A stretch of 64,000 nucleotides of DNA from positions 26,220,383-26,284,382 of the forward strand of contig JACGWO010000005.1 in NCBI GenBank assembly GCA_034509735.1, in the 5' to 3' direction. Positions 1 through 10,995 of the stretch are shown piece after piece. Every line of letters starts with the position of its first letter. The first letter of the stretch is position 1. The notes under the pieces are model-generated. The model was not told the DNA's origin. It was given only the letters and a program-made list of their open reading frames with translations, and did no database searches. This DNA is from Sesamum alatum (taxonomy: Eukaryota; Streptophyta; Magnoliopsida; Lamiales; Pedaliaceae). The position numbers and the translations under genes were made by a program.

Positions 1-2698
1 TGGTGGTGGTTCTGTTGTGTTTGTGAAAAACTATCTTGGCGAAAAGAAGGAACTTGTTAATGGTGGTTCTGTTCTATTGTGTTTCTGAATCTCTGATACC
101 ACTTCTTTTACAAAGATGCTTGTTAAAGAATTTGAGAAGGAGCAGACAACTGGTTCCTAGAAACTAACTTCAAGGACATTATTTGTTTTCTGATTCAAAG
201 AATTTTATTTGATTCCAGAAAGGCAATATAGATTCGGATAGACCCATTATACTTATTCATAACCATATATTCACATAATTGCTTTAAAGCTGCGTAACTT
301 TTAACTGAGATTTTTTTTTTTTTTTTTTATCTCAATCTTGCAGATGTCAAATTCTCAGTTTCAATCTTCACCTACTGTAGACTTATCAGATGCTCAAGGC
401 GTAAATATGTTTCAAAATCAGGTCAGTGGTGATAATCTTGACTTTTAGCATGATTGTGATGTTGAAAAGGGTACGGGTATATCAGAGGATGAGGATGACA
501 ATCTACTTGATTCTAGGAAAAGAAAAAAGAGGCTAATGATTTCAAGATCACCTTGGTAGGATCATTATCATAAATTCTATTGTGAAAAGGATAAAGTTCA
601 AAAGGCTAGATGCAAATATTGCAGTAGGGAAATCAAAGCTGATCCAAAAGTACATGGAATTAGGCCTTCGAAGAACCACTATGAATCCTGCAAGAAGAAA
701 CCTCATGAAGTTTCCACCAATCAGGCTAGATTATCTTTTCAATCAACTTGTTTAGGCGAGAAAGATGCCCCTCTTGTTAATTGGAGATTTGAGCAAGACA
801 AAATTAGAGAGGCTTTGTCTTACATGTTGGTTGTAGATGAGCTCCTATTTAAAATGGTTGAGAATCTCGGATTTAGACATTTCATGTCTGTTGCTTGTCC
901 AATGTTTGCTATTCCATCAAGAAGGACAATAACAAAAGACATTTTTCAAATGTACGTGAATGAAAGAGTAAAATTGAAGTCATTTATTAAAAATCATGCT
1001 CAAAGGGTTTGCATCACCACTGACACTTGGACATCTATCCAGAAAGTCAATTATATGTGTCTCACTGCTCATTTTATTGATGGTGATTGGAATTTACATA
1101 GGGGAATTTTGAACCTTTGTCCAATTATCGGACACAAAAGTAAAGAAGTGAGTAAAGGTGTTGAGAAATATTTGCTTGAATGCGGTATTGATAAGATTTT
1201 TACTGTTATGGTTGATAATGCATCTTTTAATGACGGGGCCATGGTTTACTTAAAAAAGAAGCTTAAAAGTTGGGGTCACAACATTTTAGGTGGTAAATAT
1301 GTGCACATGAGGTGTGTGGCACATATAATTAACCTTGTGGTTCAGGATGGTTTAAAAGGCAAGGATGAGCATGATGCCATCTCTCGTATTAGAGGGGCCG
1401 TTGGGTATGTGAGAAACTCTCCGGCTAGGTACAAGAAATTTCAAGAATGTGCCGAATTTATGGAAACCAAAAATATGTTGTCTCTTGATGTACCTACTAG
1501 ATGGAACTCCACCTACTTGATTAGAAGTTCCGACATGTCTTAAGAGAGCATTTGATGCTTATGAAGACATAGATCTTGCTTATCGGACTGATCTTTCAAA
1601 GAAGCCATTTGATGGGGTTCTGATTGAACACGATTGGGATAGAGCAAAGCTACTATTGAAGTTTTTGAAGCATTTTTACCATCTCACTTTGTGCATTTCT
1701 GGTTCTTCATATATCACATCTTAATATTGTCTTTCATGAAATATGTGAAGTTGATTTGCTTCTCAGACGGTGGTTGAGTAGTTATGATATTGAGTTAAGT
1801 GAGATGGCAAGAAAAATGAAAGAAAAATATGACAAGTATTGGGGATCAATTGAAAAGATGAATATGGTTTTGTATTATGGTGTGATTCTTGATCCACGTC
1901 AAAAATTGGGATTTGTCGAATTTTCCTTTAACAAATTATATGGTGGTATTGGAAAAAGTGATGAAATGAAAAAAAAAAAAAAAAAGTAAGGAATGGTCTT
2001 CATGAGTTGTTTAATGACTACAAGTTAAGATATGGGCACACACTTCAAGGGACTCTAGAGAGCGCGGGATCATCATCTAGTCGTGTTTCTGCATCTTCTT
2101 CCTCATCAAAGGAAATGTCTATGTATGATCAAGAGAACGAGAGGACTCGTGGATTCACTTTACAACAAGAGTACATGATGTACATGACGGGGGGAAAAGA
2201 TCGCGTGAAGTCAGAGTTAGAGAAGTATCTTGCTGAAGATGTTGAAGAATTTAGGGAAAAGTTTGATATATTGAAATGGTGGAAAGTGAACGCTCAGAGG
2301 TTTCCAATTCTCTCAAAGATGGCTTGAGATATATTGGCAGTTTCCGTCTCGACTGTTGCTTCAGAGGCCGCATTTAGCACTGGTGGTCGTGTTCTTGATG
2401 CATTTAGGAGCTAATGATGCATGTGATATTGTGAATTGTGGTGTGTAAAATTCTTTATATTTTATGATTTTGGATTTGGCAGGTTGATTTATTTTGGATT
2501 AAGTTTGATGGTCGTGTAAATATATTTTTAGTATTCAAATGGTTTGACCCAATTTTCAATTTTTTCTTTTAAATGGATGGTATACCCAAACCCAACAGAC
2601 GGGTACCCGACTAACCGGGGACCCGCATTACTCGGGTTCAGGATCGAGTACTATTTTACACTACCCGATTAACCCAAACCCGACCCAACGCCCCCCTA
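1..2698 (+). mobile_element. hAT transposon, right part (left end outside window)
   Basis: The window opens inside a hAT element. A polypyrimidine tract followed by CAG at 341-343, directly before the first ATG, looks like the 3' end of a 5'-UTR intron. The transposase remnant follows at 344-2414. The right end is the GC-rich stretch 2586-2698. Read on the minus strand it starts TAGGGGGGCGTTGGGTCGGG, the usual look of plant hAT termini. The next 8 bases, CCACCATC (2699-2706), are the expected place for the target duplication, but the left copy is not in the window. From 2699 on the sequence is a Copia LTR, so this element is nested in that LTR. The exact right border is inferred. Confidence 0.75.
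344..2414 (+). pseudogene. hAT transposase (BED zinc finger, RICESLEEPER/DAYSLEEPER type), decayed
   Basis: This is a transposase of the plant hAT family, which cuts and pastes DNA in the nucleus. From the ATG at 344 one frame runs to about 1543, with in-frame stops TAG at 446-448 and TAG at 557-559. The BED zinc finger is at about 600-700 (C-x2-C, then H-x4-C). The central catalytic region is at 815-1543, with CxHxxNL-type RCVAHIINLVVQ and the RWNSTY box. A frameshift near 1540 leads into DWDRAKLLLKFLKHFYHLT, then LLLRRWLSSYDIELSEMARK in another frame (1756-1989). An A-run at 1969-1985 coincides with the next shift. The hAT dimerisation region follows (KWWKVNAQRFPILSKMA, TGA, then STVASEAAFSTGGRVLDAFRS) and ends at TAA 2412-2414. 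With at least three stops and two to three frameshifts it cannot make an active enzyme. Confidence 0.85.
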
Positions 2699-2923
2699 CC
2701 ACCATCTAATGCGCAGTTCCAGTTTCTCGAAATGTGTTTTTCGTTTGTGGGCTTTGCTTGTGCAGTGAAGAGTTAATGTAAAGCAGTAAATGAACACAAA
2801 CAAAGTATTGAGCCAAATGAATATCACTTTTTTATTCATTATAATTTATTAAAACAATGAAATTGTTCAGACATAGGTTACATTAGCCCAATCAGATTGG
2901 CTTCAAGGTCACCTATTCTAACA
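2699..2923 (-). repeat. Copia 3' LTR fragment, cut by the hAT element
   Basis: On the minus strand this begins TGTTAGAATAGGTGACC, the same LTR start seen at 52367, 57663 and 33113 in this window. The purine-rich tract AAGTGGGAGAT lies directly before it (2924-2940), as expected for the polypurine tract of the upstream Copia element. The first 225 bp of the LTR are present; the hAT right end then interrupts it at 2698. The matching text around GCGCATTAGATGGTGG aligns with the early part of the LTR at 57663-59889. Confidence 0.8.
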
Positions 2924-3039
2924 ATCTCCCACTTGACCTAAAGCTAATATCTGATATGCCTAATCCCCATCTTCTCAAGATGCTGCGTATGAGTAGTTTG
3001 TGACATAGGCTTTGTCAATGCATCTGTTGTGTTGCCTAC

Positions 3040-5765
3040 TGAGCTGACTCAGTCCATCCGAACATCACCTCTTCCTACCATTTCCCTTAAAAGGTGGTAG
3101 CGTCTAAGAATGTACTTGGATCGATGATGGGATCTTGGTTCCTTTTCTTGCGATATTGCTCCGTTGTTATCACAGAAGATAACCACGGGCTCGGCAATGC
3201 TAGGCACCACATCCGACTCTTGGATGTAGTTTCTCATCCAAACCGCTTCTTTCGCAGCTTCTGAAGCTGCTATGTATTCGGCCTTAGTGGTGGAATCGGT
3301 TGTGGTTTCTTACTTGGAACTTTTCCATGCCACCACACCGTCATTGAGTCTGAATACATAACCCGACTGAGACTTGGCATCATCATCATCCGCCTGGAAG
3401 CTAGCATCGCTAAAACCTTCCAGAATTAACTCTCCATTGCCATAGACCAAGAACATTTCCTTAGTCCTCCTCAGGTACTTAAGGATGTTCTTGACCGCAC
3501 TCGAATATGCCTCGCCTGCACAGGACTGATATCTACTTGTTACACTTAAGGCGTAAGCGATGTCAGGCCTTGTGCAGTGAACGGCATATTGGATGCTGCC
3601 TACAGCAGAAGCATAGGGGATGCTCTTCATCCTTTCAAGTTCCTCATCAATCTTGGGAGACTGTTTCTTGGATAACTTGATCCCATGCCTCATGGGAAGG
3701 AAACCTCGTTTGGAGTTATCCATGTGAAATCTTTTCAGAATTTTCTCCACATACGAGTTTTGGGTTAATCCTAGCATTCTCTTAGATCTGTCCCTGACGA
3801 TCTGGATGCCTAGAATGTAGGAGGCTACACCAAAATCCTTCATGGAAAATTGCGTGGATAACCATGCTTTTATGTCGCTTAACATTCTAACATCATTCCC
3901 TATGAGTAGAATGTCATCCACATAAAGCACTAGGAACACTATAGTGCTCCCACTGACCTTCTTGTATACACAAAATTCGGATTCGTTTTTGATAAAATCA
4001 TCATATCCTCGTATGACTTCATCAAAGCGAATGTTCTAACTACGGGATGCTTGTTTGAGGCCATAGATGGACTTTTGGAGACGGCAGACCTTCTGCTCTT
4101 CTCCAACAACCGTGAATCCCTCTAGTTGATCCATGTAGATCTCTTCCTCAACGAAACCATTGAGAAATGCCGTTTTCACATCCATCTGTGATATCTCATA
4201 GTCATACCATGTTGCTATGGCAAGTAGGATATGAATGGACTTAGCCATGGCTATTGGCGAATAGGTATCCTCAAAGTCGACCCCAGATCGTTGAGTGTAT
4301 CCTTTTTCCACTAGCCTAGCTTTGAAGGTGGTAATTTCTCCATCAACGCCAAGTTTACGCTTATAGACCCATTTACACACGACTGGTTTAACGCCTTTGG
4401 GTGGGACTACAAGTGTCCATACTTGGTTTGTGCTCATGGAGTCCATTTCAGCTTTCGTGGCTTCAAGCCATTTTCCCGAGTCGATGTCAGACATTGCGTC
4501 CCCATATGTCTTGGGATCCTTGTCCAATGGTCATGCTCAGAAAGCCATACCTCATGGGAGGGCGAGGCACTCTAGCTGACCTATAGAGGACTAGAACATC
4601 AGTGGTGACTGTAGGCGCAGACATGACAGGATCTTGTGGTTCAGGTACCGTGGTTGGCTCCTCATGAGGTTGTTCGACATGCCTGGCATGCTGATCCTCC
4701 CGAGGTGGCTCAACCCGTTAGGTATTTATCCTAAAACCTCTAAGTGAGGTATCCGTAGCTTTTGGTACTGATGAAAGATTCTTCTCACTTGACTCCTCAA
4801 GGATCAAATCATCACGTTGGACAACCGTTGGAAAACCTTTTTCCAAGAACACTGCATTCCTTGGAAAAAATAATTTTTGTTCCGAGGGGCCATAGAAATA
4901 ATAACTTGCAGTTTTTTTAGGGTATCCAATGACCTGCACAAGCTAGACCTTGATTCTAACTTATCTCCCACTATCCTCTTGTCGTATGTAGGGCTACCCC
5001 ACACTTTCAAGTATTTTTAGGATGCAGGCTTGCCGTGCCATATCTCATATGGTGTTTGGGTCACCACACTAGTCGGCGCTAAGTTTAACAACTTGGTTGT
5101 TGTTTCCAGTGCATAGCCCCAAAAAGACAAGGGTAATTCCGTAAAACTCATCATGGATCGGACCATATCTCACTGGGTTTGATTCCTCTTTTCAGAGACG
5201 TCATTTTCTTTAAGATAATCGAGGAATTCATTACTAAGGTATTCGCCGCCTCGGTCTGACCGTAGGACTTTAATTTTGCACTCGGTTTGGTTCTCAACTT
5301 CAAGTCTGTAGTCCTTAAACCTCCCAAGAGCTTCAGATTGTACCTTATTAGGTAAACATAACCGTACCGTGAATGATCATCGGTGAAGGTTATGAAGTAG
5401 GATAACTCACCTCTGGCTTGCATCCTTAGTGGTCCACACACGTCTGTATGGACCAAGTCCAATAGACCTGTGGCAAGCTTGCTTTGTCCTACAAAGGGCT
5501 TCTTGCTCATTTTTCCTCTAAGGCAAGATTCACAAGTTGGTAGATCGCTCAAATTCCCAACCTCTAGGTTCTTTGAGTCTACCAATTTCTTCATCCTTTC
5601 CTGAGAGATATGACCTAGCCTTGCATGCGCCACAACCGTGCATTCCCGACATTATCTATTTTGCGTTTGTGTTGAGCATTCATAACGAAATCGAGTGGAA
5701 TAGAAGGTTGCACACCGGCAGCAGACTGGAGAGCAGATTCGCGATTGGGTAGCAGACTTCAGTCC
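3040..5765 (-). pseudogene. Copia pol remnant (integrase, reverse transcriptase, RNase H)
   Basis: This is the pol region of a Ty1/Copia LTR retrotransposon, read on the minus strand. From right to left: a linker and GAG-pre-integrase zinc motif (HARLGHIS, CESCLRGK, 5500-5635); the integrase core start (DLVHTDVCGPL, YFITFTDDHSRYGYVYL, about 5330-5470); a later integrase part (4718-5010); reverse transcriptase (KWVYKRKLGVDGEI and KTAFLNGFVEEEIYM in 4036-4527; FLVLYVDDILL at about 3905-3939); and RNase H (TRPDIAYALSV, DNNGAISQ, 3049-3800). Stops and frameshifts separate the blocks, for example near 5640, 5150, 4036 and 3310. The copy lacks gag, protease and 5' LTR; it stops where the CACTA element begins at about 5786. 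Its LTR type shows that it is family-related to the elements at 52-64 kb. Confidence 0.85.
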
Positions 5766-6839
5766 TACTGTCGAAGAACCTGTGACACTCCCACCAGGAT
5801 TTGGAACGGCCTTTTTAATAATAGAGATGAAACAAAAGTCGTTCCTAATAGTCTAAAAAAAAAAAAAAGGCGCCTCAATTTCCCGCAATGAAAATTTCAG
5901 AGGGAAATATTTAACTTCGTAACGGCCTTTATATAAGTCATTACTAAAACCATTTCAAAATGGTCTGTGTTGGCGGAAAAACCAAAAATTTGGAGGGATA
6001 TTGAAAATTTTCACTAGTATTATTATATATATTACAAAGGCCATTACAAAGTTAAGAAATAATGGTGTATTCTTATGACCGTTATAAATAGTGTGTGTAT
6101 GTCAAAAAATATCATTCCCGGTACGATATCTTTAAATCCGTGCACTCGATTAATACCAAACTTGATTATATTTAAGAATTTCGTCTTTTCATCACATCTG
6201 ACGGTCCGATTTCAAATCAGACGGCTCGTTTGAATGATGCACCAGATTCACTCGGTTATATTATGTACCGGATACCATATCTTGACATCGATAAATGAAA
6301 TTAGTACAAAACTTCATCAAGTGTATTCTTATACCAGTTTGATCACATCTAACGGTTGGATCTTTAATCTAATGGTCTGATTATTGGGTACAGTACAACA
6401 ATACATAATCAAAATTGCATCAGTGAATTACTAACAATTATGCATATACAAATTTATTTCATTATGTGACCATATATCAATCCCCATTCAAAATGTATTG
6501 TGATTTATAATGTGTTATTTACACATAATATAGCTTTATCTAACATTAATACTTTCAAAAATGGGTTATTATGAATTTTTAATGATTTTTTTTTAAAATT
6601 TGTGGTTTTTATTTTGAAGCGGATTTTGTAACGGCCGGTTCCAAAACGGCATCGTATTCTTGGACTACAAAATTTTGTATTATATTTTATAGCGGCTATA
6701 TAGACGGTTGCTCATGACAGTTCCTAAATTAGTTTTGTAACGGCCATTTATTTCAAATCTATTACAAAGGTCGCTCCAAAAAGTCTTACTATAAATAGAA
6801 ACACTTAGCCATTTTCTTCTCCCACCTGAACACCCCCCA

Positions 6840-7130
6840 CCCTCTTTCTGAAAATCCTCTGCTGACCACCCCTGTCGCTGCCGACCACCGCTCACCGTCG
6901 CGCACCGTCACTCACCACCACCGCTCACCGTCGCTCGCCACCACCACTGTCCTCCACCACTCGCCACCACCACTGTCCTCCACCACCGGCGCTGACCACC
7001 CCTAGTCGCCGCTAACCACCCCTCGTCGCCGCTGACCACCACTGGCCGCCACCACCTTGGTTCTTGCCCACCACTGTGATCGCCGCCGCCGCCACCACTC
7101 TCCTCTCTCACTCTCTCTCCAACTGAAAGG
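6840..7130 (+). repeat. GC-rich minisatellite in the CACTA 5' exon
   Basis: A tract of degenerate tandem units rich in CACCACCGCTCACCGTCGC and GCTGACCACCCCTCGTCGCC, in otherwise AT-rich DNA. It ends in CTCTCTCCAACTGAAAG followed by GTACGT (about 7129), a good splice donor, so it may be the first exon of the CACTA gene. No convincing protein can be read; the open frames are compositional products of the GC-rich repeat. Confidence 0.55.
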
Positions 7131-7189
7131 TACGTTTTCTTTTTTTTTTTTTTCTCTCTGAACTTATTTAAGTAATTTTTGAAATTTAT

Positions 7190-8200
7190 ATTGGGTAATT
7201 TTTGAAATTGGGTAAATTATGTAAAATCTGGAAATTTGTATTTATGTAATTTCTGTGAATCTATGAAAATATGTATTAATGTAATTTCTGTCAATTTGTA
7301 TTTATGTAATTTCTATCAATTTGTATTTACGTAATTTCTGTCAATTTGTATTTATGTAATTTCTAGAAATTTGTATTTATTGTAATTTCTGAAATTATTA
7401 TAATTTCTGTCAATTTTAGATATTACATTATATGTGTATGTCATTTTTGGGAATTTATGGAAATTTATGTGTATGTCATTTTTGTAAATTTCTGAAAATT
7501 TTTAGAAATTACATTGATTTCACTTTGTGTAATTATTGTGCTTTTTGTGTAATTTTTGTGTAATTTTTGAAGTTATTGCAATTTCTGAAATACATGTGGG
7601 GTATTTCTGCAATTTCTGAAATTATTGTGTATTTTCTGCAATTTCTGAAATTATTGTGTGTTTTTTGTAATTTTATGCAAAATCTGTAATTTCAAATTAT
7701 ATTGGGTTAGTTTTCTAATTTTCTGAAATTATTGGGATTGTTTATGTAATTTTCTGAAATTAGTGTATTCTTATGCAATTCTATAATTTAGGAAATTATT
7801 GGGTTAATTCTGCAATTATAGAGTAACTTATGTAATTTTTGGAATTTTATTGTAATTTTCTGTAATTTTAGGAATTTATGTAAGTTTAGGAAATATATGT
7901 AATGGTGTGTAATTTTAGGAATTTTTGTAATTTTAGGAAATCTATGTAATTTCACGTAATTTTATGAATTTTTGTAATTTTTATAGGAAATCTATCTAAT
8001 TTCATGTAATTTTACGAATTTTAGGAAATTTTGTAATTTTAAGAAATTTATCTAATTTTATGTAATTTTTTGAAAATATGTAATTAATTTTCTTTTTAAT
8101 TTTCTTTAATTATATTGTAATTTCACTAATCTTTTGTAATTTTAGGCCATATATGTAATTTTAGGGAATTTATGTTAGATTAGTAAAATTTTGATAAAAT
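7190..8200. repeat. Degenerate tandem-repeat intron of the CACTA gene
   Basis: About 1 kb made of variations on ATTTATGTAATTTCTGTCA. The early part (7200-7400) has a clear period of about 24-26 bp, and later copies drift to TGTAATTTTAGGAATTT. It lies between the donor at about 7130 and the first clear coding exon near 8250, so it would be an intron that grew by slippage. No gene is visible. Confidence 0.6.
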
Positions 8201-8252
8201 ATAATCAAACATTTACAACTTTATACAAAATATAATCCATAATTTTTAAATG

Positions 8253-9759
8253 TCTAGATATCATGATAAACGTTGCTTCGGCCCCTCCCGGACGTGGTCG
8301 GCCTCCGGCTACACCAGCACAACCTCTAGTGCCACAAGCCCCGCAAGTTGATCTGGCCATTCCAATGTCATCGACCGCGAAGGTCACCAGTGGACAGGCC
8401 CAGGTGGCCTCCAGTTCTCAGGCCCCGGGCCCTCGGCCATGGGATTTACCACCACCACCAGCGCCTGAATTGCCACCTCCGTCTGCACGTCACTACATCA
8501 GCCTCCGCGATGTGAGGTAATCTAACACAAATATATTTAATTATTTTCAGTTGATTTGGTTTGAATTTTAATTTGGAATTATTTTTTCAGGTCTGACCGA
8601 GATTTTCATAGTTTCATAAATGCGACGGTGAAAAATCAATATCCTCACCCTTGGGGATGCATCAAGAAGATTCCACATGAGCATATCCTGTTTTGACAAG
8701 ATAATGTTAAGGTAATTAATATTTTATTATATTTTAATTGATTTTTTAATATTTTACTAATTCTTTCTTTTTAATATGTCAATATGCAGTTTAAATACTA
8801 GTGGGACTGCGACGATGAGTCTATGTACAAGGTCATTCGGTGGCAGGCCGGACGGTTCCCCGGGAAACAGTTCTCCGACGCTCGGGCCCAATTGTCCTGA
8901 CCTCTTTGGCTTGCCGAGCAGATTTGGCGACAGCTGCTGCAGTATTGGGACAACCAGGACTTCAAGGAAATGTCGGCCAAGAATAAGGCCAATCGGGCAA
9001 CTAACCCCGCCGGGGCAGGGACCGTCTACAAAGGGGGCTCCTCGTCTGTTGGCCACCACAAGAAGAAGATGGTAAGTATAAAGTTTATTTCAAGTGATTT
9101 CATTATTTTAGATGCATTAATTAATTATTTAAATTTGTCTTTGACAGGAGGCACAACTCGGTCGACCAATCAAGCAGATGGAGTTGTTCTCCAAGGTCTA
9201 CAAGAGAAAGGAGGACGACCAATGGAGTGGCCCGAGGGCGGTGCAGGTGGCGGTAAGTTTATTTTCAATTTTCTTTCCAATTTATATTATAATTTTATTT
9301 TTTTTTATACTAAGTCCAGTATTCCAATTGCAGGAGGCGTTCGAGAAGATGGTGGAGGAACAACAAGCCTAGCAGCCACCAAATGCTCAGTCAGATCCTC
9401 CACCCTCTTCTCAAAGCTCGGTGGCCATGACCGAGAACCAGATGTGGATGGCAGCAGCAGGCGGCCGGAAGAGGGGTCGGGTATTCGGACTCAGCTCTGA
9501 GGCCCACCACACGATCGTTGGGTCCTCGCAGCCGAGTTCGTCATCTACTCCACCGCCCCGGCCACCACAAGAGCAATGCCCGAACTACGATTATCGGCTC
9601 GCCAAGATCGAGGAGATTGTCCACCGTCTGGCGAACGAGAGGTCCCAGCCTCCACCGACGCCACCGTCCCAAGATCCAGTCGGTCCCCTACAGCACGACG
9701 ATGAGGCAGAAGACGAGGAGCTCGGGAACGATCAGGCAAAAGACGGGGATCTAGATTAG
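8253..9759 (+). pseudogene. Ptta/En/Spm plant transposase (Transposase_24 type), decayed
   Basis: This is the accessory transposase-like gene of CACTA elements. Five exons can be read. Exon 1 is at 8263 to about 8517 (proline-rich, ends HYISLRDVR). Exon 2 is about 8591-8711 (DRDFHSFINATVKNQYPHPW, with a stop at HILF*). Exon 3 is about 8789-9069 (WDCDDESMYKVIRWQAGRFP and QLLQYWDNQDFKEMSAKNKA, two stops). Exon 4 is about 9148-9251 (QLGRPIKQMELFSKVYKRK). Exon 5 is about 9334-9759 (acidic tail EAEDEELGNDQAKDGDLD, one early stop). All introns are GT-AG. The K/R-rich GTVYKGGSSSVGHHKKKM block and the following exon are typical of the family. With at least four in-frame stops it is a dead copy. A second remnant is at 26880-27605. 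Confidence 0.7.
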
Positions 9760-10803
9760 GTTGGGTTTTGTGTTTCCAAAATATGTATTTATATTTTAAA
9801 AATAATTTTATAAAGATAATTTTAATTTCATTATTAATATTGTTATTTCTTTTTGCTACCCGATATATATTTATATTCAACAAATTAAACAATAAATTAT
9901 AAAAAAATAATATATAAAATAAACAAAAGTTAAATTAATATTTTATACCAAAAAAAAAAACTTTGTAACGGCCTTAGCAATGGCTCTAGGAATACAACCA
10001 TGTTAAAAAGACGGCCGTTACAACGACCAATACAACATATACAAGCAAGTCCGTTACAAAAATCGGATGTAAAGCAATTACAAGAAATGAAACCAGATTA
10101 CATAAATCACCGTTCCAAGGAGAGGTACAAAAACCGCTACAAATTATGAACAATCACGCGCAGGGGAGTGTAGCAATAACCGTTACAATATTTGTTATAT
10201 GCGCATTATAGTACAAATTACAAACACCGTTACAAATTACAAAGCAACGGCTACAAAACACAGATGAAAAAACTGTTCCAATAGTGATACACGACTATCA
10301 TAATCGTTGTAACAAAGGCCGTACCAATTTCAGAATTTATAATTAAATCAAGCCGTTCCAAACGGAGATACAAAATTATTTTCCGGGTTAGGCCAACGGG
10401 TGAAACGGCTCGATAGACCGTTACAAAAACCGGTTAAATTTGTAACGGCTTTGGTAATAGCCGTTACAATTATTTTTTAACTCATATTTTTGGCGCGGAA
10501 TAACAGCCGTTACAAAAAACGGCTACAAAAATTACGCGACCGTTCCAACATTAATTTTAGCCGTTACAAAATCCGTTATAATTAATTAATTTTTTTGTAG
10601 TGAAAAATTTGTTCACGATTTGGACATAATTTGACTGGGGTATGACTCTTTGACTGAGTCCTACCCAGTCTGCCGAAAAATTCGGGAATTGGTTACTTGC
10701 TAGTTATTAGCTCGGTTGCCACCAGAATCGCTCGGAGTCTGCTGGTAATATCTTAATATGATGTGTTTCAATGTGTAGCAATTTGTTTGAGGTGTCCGCC
10801 TAG

Positions 10804-10995
10804 TTGTATGCTAACGTGTTCGACTTAAATGAACTTGATTCCTGGGCATGCCAATTTAGAAAAGACAGAAAATATTTTCATGGACCTTACCTCCCTGTTT
10901 ATGGGTCAACTAATTATAACCGATTGGACTGGTTAATGGGGCTCCAGTTATATGCTTTGGACTTGTATGGAAAAAAAATGTTGAGGGAATATTAG
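10804..10995 (+). other. Unrecognised 63-codon open frame
   Basis: An open frame just right of the CACTA element. The protein has an ordinary globular composition (many W, Y and D; for example FHGPYLPVYGSTNYNRLDWL), unlike the AT-rich noise nearby. I do not recognise a family. The upstream frame has stops, so if it is coding it is the last exon or a relic of a broken gene. Confidence 0.2.

Larger units (their letters stand above)
5786..10602 (+). mobile_element. CACTA (En/Spm) DNA transposon
   Basis: The right end reads TTTTTTTGTAGTG (10590-10602), the inverse of the CACTACAAAAAAA terminus that defines CACTA elements. Both subterminal regions (5800-6780 and 9960-10590) are packed with short repeats built on CCGTTACAA, AACGGCC and GTTCCAA in both orientations, the expected transposase-binding arrays. 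The left end is less certain: CACTC at 5786 followed by GGAACGGCC is the best candidate, but it is degenerate and no 3 bp target duplication is evident (AAA follows the right end). The interior has a short-repeat GC-rich exon, a large repetitive intron and a Transposase_24-type gene. The long TNP2-type transposase is not visible, so the element is non-autonomous. Confidence 0.75.

Noticed and set aside
6680..7111. Gly/Trp-rich minus-strand open frames
   Set aside because: Translation of a minisatellite; no start context or family features.
8757..9075. Overlapping open frames of about 100 codons on both strands
   Set aside because: They are other-frame products of the GC-rich exon of the CACTA gene; the exon-intron reading in the family frame explains the sequence.
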